A stretch of DNA of 64,000 nucleotides. It comes from Clostridia bacterium. GTDB lineage: Bacteria; Bacillota; Clostridia; Lachnospirales; Bianqueaceae. Both the position numbers and the translations under genes were made by a program. The stretch's first letter is position 1. Every line of letters begins with the position of its first letter. Positions 58,003-64,000 of the stretch are shown here, in pieces. Where the stretch lies: assembly GCA_900764045.1 (NCBI GenBank), contig CAAFMN010000005.1, positions 35,101 to 99,100 of the forward strand, in the 5' to 3' direction. The notes under the pieces are model-generated. The model saw only the letters and a list, made by a program, of their open reading frames with translations. It was not told the origin of the DNA and searched no databases.

Positions 58003-58452
58003 TTATTTTTTCTTTTTTCCCAGCAAAGCGCCTAAACAAGCCATTCCCAGGCTCGCTATGATTTCTGTAAAGAGATTTCCGAAAAATAAATCATTTCCAT
58101 TGACCAGCCATGAGAGTAAAAAACGGACGATAATATAGAGAACTCCTGTCAGAAATCCATAACGAAATCCGTCGGCACAACACATCCTCGCCGTGATAAA
58201 GCTTCCGACAAAGATCGACACCCAGGAGATTCCCATGACCAACAGAACATATTGCCTCTGCGTTCCTGCCAATATCCCCATATCCAACAAAAAGGAACCC
58301 AAAACAAGTCCTGCCATCGTAATCAGAAGCGTCGCAATGCTCCCCCACAGAACGCTTTTTCCGGCGCCGGCTGTCTTCTCCTGCTTTCTCTCCGGCCGCT
58401 TTCTTGGCCTCCCTATTTTTCTGTGTCCTGCCCTTCCAGCCATCTGTACCAT
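58003..58452 (-). CDS. TIGR04086-family membrane protein with basic N-terminus
   Basis: A 149-residue protein. Residues about 33-145 hold four hydrophobic helices (SVLWGSIATLLITMAGLVLG, YVLLVMGISWVSIFVGSFIT, and others) and SFITARMCCADGFRYGFLTG, typical of the TIGR04086 family of unknown function found in Clostridia. The N-terminal 30 residues are strongly basic (HRKIGRPRKRPERKQEK) and contain GRP flanked by Arg/Lys, the AT-hook pattern. It ends in KKKK. Single gene upstream of the tRNA promoter, same strand. Confidence 0.78.
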   Translation of the reverse strand: MVQMAGRAGHRKIGRPRKRPERKQEKTAGAGKSVLWGSIATLLITMAGLVLGSFLLDMGILAGTQRQYVLLVMGISWVSIFVGSFITARMCCADGFRYGFLTGVLYIIVRFLLSWLVNGNDLFFGNLFTEIIASLGMACLGALLGKKKK

Positions 58453-58513
58453 ATGCTCGCCCCCTGTTTTTTTATATCTTATGAGGGCTCTATCAAAAAA
58501 TTCCGCATTTCTG

Positions 58514-58542
58514 TTGGCTTGCTGATAAAATCATGGTATACT
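58514..58542 (+). promoter_or_regulatory. sigma-A promoter of the polyphosphate:AMP phosphotransferase gene
   Basis: TTGGCT (58514..58519), 17-base spacer, TATACT (58537..58542), about 33 bases upstream of the start. Confidence 0.62.
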
Positions 58543-58574
58543 GTATATACTCTAATTCTAAGGAGGCCTAAGGT

Positions 58575-60056
58575 ATGCTTGAAAAAATAGATCTCACCAA
58601 ATCCATGAGCAAAAGCGAGTACCGCGCCCTCTCTTCCGCGCTGGATGAGCGTCTGGCTCTGTTGCAGCGTGAATGCCGTAGTGCAGGTATTCCCATTATT
58701 ATTCTATTTGAAGGACTTGGCGCTTCCGGCAAAGGGACTCTCATCTCCAGCCTGATCGAGCCGCTGGATCCCCGCGGTTTTTCCGTATTCACTATACAGC
58801 GTCCGGATGAAAATGAGCGTATGCACCCGTATCTGTGGCGTTTCTGGACCCGTCTGCCCGCAAACGGACAGATTGCCATCTTTGACCGCAGCTGGTACCG
58901 CCGTGTCCAGATCGACCATTTTGACACTCCCTTATCCGAGCTTCAGCTGGCACAGACCTATCAGGAGATCAACTCCTTTGAGGAACTTCTGATCCATGGG
59001 GGCACACTGATTCTGAAGTTTTTCCTTCACATCTCCAAGAAGGAACAGAAAAAGCGCTTCGATATGCTGTCCGAATCCAAAGAGACCGCATGGCGAGTCA
59101 CCAAAGAGGACCTGCGTCATAATCGGCATTATGAGGAATTTTTGCAGATCAATGACGAAATGCTCTCTCATACTGATACAGAATTATGCCCCTGGACGAT
59201 CATCGAGGCGACAGATAAGGAGTATGCTTCTGTTAAACTGAAAAGCACGGTCATCCGCCGTATGCAGGAGGCGTTGGACGCGCTCCAGTCCGCTCCCGCT
59301 CATCCGCTGCCTCTTCCTACCGCCTTGGCCGAGGAGTACCGCCCGACCGTTCTCGCTGGAGTGGACCTCAGCAAGGCTTTAACCCGTGATGAGTACAAAG
59401 ACCGTCTGGAATCTTTGCAAAAGCGGCTTAGCACCTTACACAGCGAGCTCTATCGCCGCCGCATCCCGGTGGTTCTGGCCTTTGAAGGATGGGACGCCGG
59501 CGGCAAGGGCGGTGCGATCAAACGTTTGACGCAAGCCCTGGATCCCCGCGGTTATATTGTTCATCCGGTCTCTTCTCCCAATGATCTGGAAAAGTCCCAC
59601 CATTACCTCTGGCGCTTCTGGCAATATATGCCGAAGGACGGACATATCACCATCTTTGACCGTTCCTGGTACGGACGCGTTATGGTAGAGCGCATCGAAG
59701 GCTTCTGCAAAGAAGAAGAATGGAAAAGGGCCTATAAGGAAATCAATGAAATGGAAGCCAACCTTGTCCATGCCGGAGCCATCGTCCTGAAGTTCTGGAT
59801 GCATATTGACAAGGACGAACAGGAAAAGCGTTTCCGCGAACGTCAGGAAAATCCGGCCAAGCAATGGAAGATCACCGATGAGGATTGGCGCAACCGTGCC
59901 AAATGGGATCTGTACGAGCCTGCCGTAGATGAAATGCTGCTGCGCACTTCAACGCCGGAAACTCCTTGGATTATCGTAGAAGGGAATTCTAAATATTACG
60001 CCAGAATCAAAGTCCTTGAGACTGTCATTCATGCCATTGAAAAACGTCTGGATTAA
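58575..60056 (+). CDS. Two-domain PPK2 enzyme, polyphosphate:AMP phosphotransferase type
   Basis: A 493-residue protein with two PPK2 domains. Domain 1 (about 10-235) has FEGLGASGKGTLISSLIEPL and FDRSWYRRVQI; domain 2 (about 262-490) has FEGWDAGGKGGAIKRLTQAL and FDRSWYGRVMVERIEG. Tandem PPK2 proteins (class II, PAP) make ADP from AMP and polyphosphate. Domain 2 keeps the full GxDxxGKG Walker A, while domain 1 lacks its Asp (GLGASGKG), so domain 2 is probably the catalytic one. Start ATG 58575 follows AAGGAGGCCTAAGGT. Single gene with own promoter and terminator. Confidence 0.9.
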   Translation: MLEKIDLTKSMSKSEYRALSSALDERLALLQRECRSAGIPIIILFEGLGASGKGTLISSLIEPLDPRGFSVFTIQRPDENERMHPYLWRFWTRLPANGQIAIFDRSWYRRVQIDHFDTPLSELQLAQTYQEINSFEELLIHGGTLILKFFLHISKKEQKKRFDMLSESKETAWRVTKEDLRHNRHYEEFLQINDEMLSHTDTELCPWTIIEATDKEYASVKLKSTVIRRMQEALDALQSAPAHPLPLPTALAEEYRPTVLAGVDLSKALTRDEYKDRLESLQKRLSTLHSELYRRRIPVVLAFEGWDAGGKGGAIKRLTQALDPRGYIVHPVSSPNDLEKSHHYLWRFWQYMPKDGHITIFDRSWYGRVMVERIEGFCKEEEWKRAYKEINEMEANLVHAGAIVLKFWMHIDKDEQEKRFRERQENPAKQWKITDEDWRNRAKWDLYEPAVDEMLLRTSTPETPWIIVEGNSKYYARIKVLETVIHAIEKRLD

Positions 60057-60086
60057 AAAAAGGAGCGGCTTTGCCGCTCCTTTTTT
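60056..60086. terminator. Bidirectional terminator between the PPK2 and M3 peptidase genes
   Basis: AGGAGCGGC / GCCGCTCCT stem, 3-base loop, flanked by an A run and a T run so that it works in both directions. Confidence 0.92.
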
Positions 60087-60093
60087 GTATTCT

Positions 60094-61782
60094 TTAATAC
60101 TTTGCTTCTTTCAGCTGTGCGATTACGCGATCCACCGCCGCGTGAAGGCTTCCCGGCTGGAAAGGATTGTGAAGGTGTGCCTCCTCCAGCAGCTCAAAGT
60201 ACTCCTTGCTGCCTCCCAGTCTGCACAGATGGCAGTAATCTGCCCACGCCTTCTCATGATCTTCCTGGTCTCTGCTGTAGAACTCAAATGCTCCCGTCTG
60301 CGCCAACGCATAATCAATGTAATAGAAAGGATACATAAATATGTGCTGTTTTTGCATCCAGAAGCCTCCCTCCTCCAGGAAAGCATTGCCGTCATAGGAC
60401 CGCCACGGCATATAGGTCTGCTCCAGCTCATGCCAGATCTTGCGCCACTCCTTGGATCCTGCTTCCGGATTCTCAAAGACTCTGTGCTGGAACTCATCCA
60501 CACACACCATATAAGGAATCACGGACAACGCGCCAAATAGATGCGCATAGCGGTATTTGTCGGCATCCTTAAAGAACAGTCCCATCCAGGGATACGTAAA
60601 GTGCTCCATCGCCATAGAATGGATCTCATTGATCTCGCTTGTGGAATGGTAATAGGCAGAGATCGGCAGTGTTCTGGAAGCCGTATATCCCTCAAAGGCA
60701 TGCCCTGCTTCATGGGTCAGAACCTCTACATCCGCGCTGGTTCCATTAAAATTAGAGAAGATAAAGGGCGCCTTAAACGCCGGAAGCGAACTGCAATAGC
60801 CGCCCATACGTTTTCCCGGTCTGCTCTCCAGATCAAACAGTTCATACTGTACCATAAAATCAAAGAACTCGCCCGTCTCCGGTGACAATTCGCGGTACAT
60901 CTTCTGCGCAGCCGCAACGAAAGCATCTTTATCGCCTTCCGGAATCGCGTTGCCCTCCGGGAAGATCAGCGCTTCATCATAATAATACAGCTTATCGATT
61001 CCCAGGCGCTGACGCTGGCGCTCATAGATCTCAGCACAGGCCGGAACAATAATCTCCTTCACCTGCTTACGGAACCGTGCCACATCCTCCGGTCCGTAGT
61101 TGTAACGGCGTTTACTCAGATACGCCATCTGGATATAATTATCCATTCCAAGCTTCTTGGCCATACCGGCACGCAACTTTACAAGACTGGCATACTGGGC
61201 ATCCAGCTGGGGCGCTACCTCCTCATACATCTTGGCCCATGCCTCAAAGGCCTCTTTACGTTCCGCACGGTCCACACTCTGCATATGCTTCAGCAGTCCG
61301 TAAAAATTGCATTCCTCTCCGCGGAATATCGTATGGCACATCGCTGTTGTCTTCTGATACTGCTGTACAAGATTGCTCTGTTCAATTCTGTCCTCGATGA
61401 TCGCCGGATTCAGAAGCTTGGTCTGCTCTTCCAGATCGTGGAACAGGTATCCACCAAACTCCCGCTCAAATTCCGCACGGAACGGTGAAGACAGCAGGGC
61501 CTCGTTGGCCTTCCGGTAGACCGGCATCAGCCGGGACTCAGCCTCATTGATATACTTAACTTCCCCCTCATAAAAGGGATCCGCTGTATTGATACTGCTT
61601 CGGATATAGGCAAGGCTGGACATGGTATTTTCCATGAGGTCAGCATTTTCCAATTCCAGATAGGCTTCTCTGGCCTCTTCATAGCTCTTCGCCGCCGTAA
61701 GCGCGGTGATCTTACTCTCCAAACGTTTCTCCAACGCCGCCATATCCGGGCGCTGATAAGGAATCTCACTGAATTTCTGCAT
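60094..61782 (-). CDS. M3-family oligoendopeptidase
   Basis: A 562-residue zinc peptidase. The zinc motif HExxH is in DVEVLTHEAGHAFEGYTASR (about 370-390), with the third ligand in STSEINEIHSMAMEHFTYP; QKQHIFMYPFYYIDYALAQT is the substrate-binding Tyr region. It resembles the M3 oligoendopeptidase F group of Clostridia. It degrades cytosolic oligopeptides. Start ATG 61782 (MQKFSEIPYQRPD) follows AAGGAGAAGAAAA. It lies 11 bases after cysS in the same transcript. Confidence 0.93.
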   Translation of the reverse strand: MQKFSEIPYQRPDMAALEKRLESKITALTAAKSYEEAREAYLELENADLMENTMSSLAYIRSSINTADPFYEGEVKYINEAESRLMPVYRKANEALLSSPFRAEFEREFGGYLFHDLEEQTKLLNPAIIEDRIEQSNLVQQYQKTTAMCHTIFRGEECNFYGLLKHMQSVDRAERKEAFEAWAKMYEEVAPQLDAQYASLVKLRAGMAKKLGMDNYIQMAYLSKRRYNYGPEDVARFRKQVKEIIVPACAEIYERQRQRLGIDKLYYYDEALIFPEGNAIPEGDKDAFVAAAQKMYRELSPETGEFFDFMVQYELFDLESRPGKRMGGYCSSLPAFKAPFIFSNFNGTSADVEVLTHEAGHAFEGYTASRTLPISAYYHSTSEINEIHSMAMEHFTYPWMGLFFKDADKYRYAHLFGALSVIPYMVCVDEFQHRVFENPEAGSKEWRKIWHELEQTYMPWRSYDGNAFLEEGGFWMQKQHIFMYPFYYIDYALAQTGAFEFYSRDQEDHEKAWADYCHLCRLGGSKEYFELLEEAHLHNPFQPGSLHAAVDRVIAQLKEAKY

Positions 61783-61793
61783 TTTTCTTCTCC

Positions 61794-63185
61794 TTAGGCC
61801 TTTTCCCACACGGTACCCTCACGGGTATCCTTTAATACAATTCCCTTTTGCAGCAGCTCTTCACGAATGGCATCTGCCTTGGCAAAATCCTTTTCCTTTT
61901 TGGCTGCTTTACGTTCCGCTATCTTCTGCTCCACGAAACTAACCAGCTCTTCGTCATGCTGCTCTTCCTCTCTCAACAGTCCCAGAGAGAGTACCCGCTC
62001 AAAGTCCTTGACCAGCGCCAGCTTCGTTGCGTCGCTGATATCCGCCTTGAGCATATCGTACAGCACCGTCAATCCCGAAGAGGTATTGAGATCATTGCCA
62101 ACCGCTTCAATAAATTTGCGGCGGAATTCCTCCATCTGCGCCGTATCCGGCTCGCCCTCCGGCCGCAGCGCGCGAACCCTGCCGAGAAGCTTCTGATAGG
62201 CTGTCGCTACATTATCCAATACGTCATAGCTGAACTCCAAAGGCTTACGATAATGGGACTGCAGGCAGAACATCCGGTATACCAGCGGATCATACCCTTT
62301 TTGCTCCAATAGGGATACGGTCAGGAAGTCTCCCTTGGACTTACTCATCTTGCCGCCCTTTTCATTCAGATGCTGTACATGAAACCAGTGGCTGCACCAT
62401 GGATGTCCAAAATACGCTTCACTCTGCGCGATCTCGTTTGTATGATGCGGGAAAATATTATCCACGCCGCCGCAGTGCAGATCCAAATGCTCACCCAGAT
62501 ACTTGGCCGCGATGCAGGAGCATTCGATATGCCATCCGGGATATCCGACACCCCAGGGGCTCTCCCATTTCAGTTCCTGATTCTCAAACTTAGACTTGGT
62601 GAACCACAGCACAAAATCGCTCTTATTGCGTTTGTTGGTATCCTCTTCCACATCCTCGCGCACGCCGACCATCAGCTCATCCTCATTGTGGCCGGTCAGA
62701 ACATAATAATCTTCAACCTTAGAGGTATCAAAATAAATATTCTCTCCGGAGCGGTACGCATACCCCTTTTCCAAAAGGACTTCAATCATATGGATAAACT
62801 CGGCGATATACTGTGTAGCGGGCGCCACCACATCCGGCCGCTTGATGTTCAGTTTCTCACAATCAGCAAAAAAAGCATCCGTATAAAAGCGGGCCACCTC
62901 CATCACCGTCTTGTGCTCACGCTTTGCGCCCTTCAGCATCTTATCTTCTCCGGTGTCCGCATCGCTGGACAAATGCCCTACATCCGTGATATTCATGACA
63001 CGGGTCACGTCATACCCATCATATCGCAGGAACTTCTCCAGTACATCCTCCATAATATAACTGCGCAGATTTCCGATATGCGCATAATGATATACTGTCG
63101 GTCCGCAAGTGTACATACGTACCTTGCCCGCTTCATATGGCACGAATTCCTCGATCTTTTTGGTCAGAGTATTATATAAAAGCAT
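61794..63185 (-). CDS. cysS: Cysteinyl-tRNA synthetase
   Basis: A 463-residue class I synthetase. MYTCGPTVYHYAHIGNLRSY holds the zinc Cys and the HIGH motif, HIECSCIAAKYLGEHLDLHC carries further zinc ligands, and the KMSKS motif is in KGGKMSKSKGDFLTV. Start ATG 63185 follows GGAGAAGGAGGAGACAGA; the longer upstream frame would overlap the promoter and the chimeric gene. In most Firmicutes cysS sits between cysE and mrnC; here those two are adjacent at 4.8 kb and cysS is alone with a peptidase gene. Confidence 0.96.
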   Translation of the reverse strand: MLLYNTLTKKIEEFVPYEAGKVRMYTCGPTVYHYAHIGNLRSYIMEDVLEKFLRYDGYDVTRVMNITDVGHLSSDADTGEDKMLKGAKREHKTVMEVARFYTDAFFADCEKLNIKRPDVVAPATQYIAEFIHMIEVLLEKGYAYRSGENIYFDTSKVEDYYVLTGHNEDELMVGVREDVEEDTNKRNKSDFVLWFTKSKFENQELKWESPWGVGYPGWHIECSCIAAKYLGEHLDLHCGGVDNIFPHHTNEIAQSEAYFGHPWCSHWFHVQHLNEKGGKMSKSKGDFLTVSLLEQKGYDPLVYRMFCLQSHYRKPLEFSYDVLDNVATAYQKLLGRVRALRPEGEPDTAQMEEFRRKFIEAVGNDLNTSSGLTVLYDMLKADISDATKLALVKDFERVLSLGLLREEEQHDEELVSFVEQKIAERKAAKKEKDFAKADAIREELLQKGIVLKDTREGTVWEKA

Positions 63186-63221
63186 TCTGTCTCCTCCTTC
63201 TCCTGACTTCTCACCATGTCC

Positions 63222-63250
63222 ATTATAAACACGGAAATGCCTTCTGTCAA
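63222..63250 (-). promoter_or_regulatory. perfect sigma-A promoter of cysS-pepF
   Basis: Minus-strand TTGACA (63245..63250), 17-base spacer, TATAAT (63222..63227). The -35 overlaps the stop codon of the upstream chimeric gene. Confidence 0.92.
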
Positions 63251-63873
63251 TCCCTCTTTCTCTTGTCCTTTCTGGAACGGAAGTCCTCGTCAATCCGTCT
63301 CTTCCAGTCCCTTCCTAACGGCGCACTGTGCCGCACAGCGGAAACCGCTGCGCTCAGGACTTCATAGTTGAGCTGTGTTCCCTCATGATCCGGGTGATAA
63401 TTAACCGCCCGGTCCGCATCAATTCCAAAGTGCCTTGCTGTTTCAACCGCGTCGATATTCGCACCAAGAAATAAAAAATCCCAGCTGTATTTTTTCTTCT
63501 GCCGCTCGATCATTTTCTTGACTGTCTCACTGTCGTAACGCCGGCTTGCGTTCTCCATACCGTCCGTTGTGATGACAAACAGCGTATGTTCAGGAACATC
63601 CTCCTGCCTAGCATACTTATGAATATTTCCGATGTGGCGAATCGCTCCGCCGATCGCGTCCTCATCGGCAAAGGGCAGCGGCGCACCCTTGGAAAGCAAA
63701 GCGGCAAGAGAAAGCATCAGCTTACTCTTGCCGTCGCCGGGATCGCCTTGCAGCAGTGTGACCTTGCCGAAGGGGATATAGGGATACCACAGCCAGCGCA
63801 CCTCCTTGGGTGTAATCTCGCTTGCCTTGATGATTTCCAGCTTTGCGGGAACGTTGTTTGGATAGTCTGTCAT
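63247..63873 (-). CDS. Chimeric gene: mobile-element AAA ATPase N-terminus fused to VWA-domain C-terminus
   Basis: A 208-residue open frame with two unrelated parts. Residues 1-68 look like the start of RepA/DnaB-like AAA ATPases of integrative elements (KASEITPKEVRWLWYPYIPF, Walker A GDPGDGKSKLMLSLAALLSK, about 43-62); the Walker B and the rest are missing. Residues about 72-208 are the C-terminal two-thirds of a von Willebrand factor A protein (AIGGAIRHIGNIHKYARQ, TLFVITTDGMENASRRYD, FLFLGANIDAVETARHFGID); its MIDAS-bearing N-terminus (DxSxS) is missing. The frame is preserved across the join (about 63655-63675). Start ATG 63873 overlaps the upstream stop and follows AAAGGAGAACAAGACA. Either a deletion fusion, an element boundary, or an assembly join; neither half should be functional. 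Confidence 0.72.
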   Translation of the reverse strand: MTDYPNNVPAKLEIIKASEITPKEVRWLWYPYIPFGKVTLLQGDPGDGKSKLMLSLAALLSKGAPLPFADEDAIGGAIRHIGNIHKYARQEDVPEHTLFVITTDGMENASRRYDSETVKKMIERQKKKYSWDFLFLGANIDAVETARHFGIDADRAVNYHPDHEGTQLNYEVLSAAVSAVRHSAPLGRDWKRRIDEDFRSRKDKRKRD

Positions 63874-64000
63874 TGTCTTGTTCTCCTTTTCGATAGATAG
63901 TGCGGGCATTGGATAACGGTGGCACGGAAGCTCTGCTTGCAGCTCCTTTCGCATTTCCTGCAAAGCTCGTTGTATTTCTTCCTGCCACGCTCATCAAGAA
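63870..64000 (-). CDS. C-terminal fragment of a Cys/basic-rich small protein of mobile-element type
   Basis: The last 42 or so codons of a gene that continues beyond the right edge. The visible part is basic and Cys-containing (LDERGRKKYNELCRKCERSC, QSFRATVIQCPHYLSKRR), with C-x2-C-x3-C spacing that could bind a metal. It overlaps the next gene by 4 bases (ATGA). Small proteins with this composition commonly stand directly before AAA ATPase genes on Firmicutes integrative elements (from memory, not searched). No function known. Confidence 0.6.
   Translation of the reverse strand, partial: LDERGRKKYNELCRKCERSCKQSFRATVIQCPHYLSKRRTRQ

Overview
The window reads as chromosomal DNA from a spore-forming, Gram-positive Clostridia, most like Lachnospiraceae. 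Evidence: sigH, a complete cotJABC spore-coat operon, low-to-middle GC, strong AGGAGG-type ribosome binding sites, frequent GTG/TTG starts, a 545-residue GluRS, and housekeeping blocks in Firmicutes order (ylxM-ffh-rpsP-khpA-rimM-trmD-rplS; ylqF-rnhB-yraN). The genus is inferred, not shown. Most genes lie on the minus strand, so transcription mostly runs from high to low coordinates.

Layout. 1-0.9 kb: an NfeD/SPFH membrane pair (SPFH gene cut by the window edge). 0.9-5.5 kb: an operon cysE-mrnC-rlmB-sigH followed, almost without spacer, by an AgrC-like kinase and a LytTR regulator. 5.6-14.7 kb: an oligopeptide ABC transporter operon (oppA-B-C-D-F plus a DUF3899 membrane protein) whose OppA, OppC, OppD and OppF are all enlarged. 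14.8-23.1 kb: a SNF2 helicase and a YknXYZ/MacB-type export operon with two different adaptor proteins. 23.1-28.9 kb: coaX with an ECF S-component, xpt with a MazG-like pyrophosphatase, a DUF624 protein, and a Na/Pi symporter. 28.9-37.6 kb: a compact nine-gene operon (ylqF-rnhB-yraN-pgeF-DUF512-der-plsY-gpsA-gltX). 37.7-42.9 kb: lepB, rplS, trmD, rimM, khpA, rpsP, ffh, ylxM. 42.9-54.8 kb: a glycan-utilisation neighbourhood (DUF2264 protein, FGGY kinase, amidohydrolase, GH106-like and GH78-like proteins) with a tandem-OB SSB and a PepV-like dipeptidase in between. 54.8-56 kb: cotJABC. 56-58.5 kb: a MATE exporter, five tRNA genes (Glu, Ile2-type CAU, Asp, Met, Gly) and a TIGR04086 membrane protein. 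58.5-63.2 kb: polyphosphate:AMP phosphotransferase, an M3 oligopeptidase and cysS. 63.2-64 kb: the apparent edge of a mobile element, where an element-type AAA ATPase is fused in frame to the tail of a von Willebrand factor A protein.

How the parts fit. Most of the window is translation, RNA maturation, membrane biogenesis and sporulation housekeeping. The accessory signals worth attention are the enlarged opp system (with loss of the four OppD iron-sulphur cysteines), the export adaptor carrying an unrecognised inserted domain bounded by acidic/Ser and Pro-Asp linkers, the sigH-kinase-regulator coupling, a palindrome filling a promoter spacer next to the glycan genes, and the chimeric gene at the right edge. 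No CRISPR array, rRNA operon, insertion sequence or phage module was seen. No stretch longer than about 300 bases lacks a gene.
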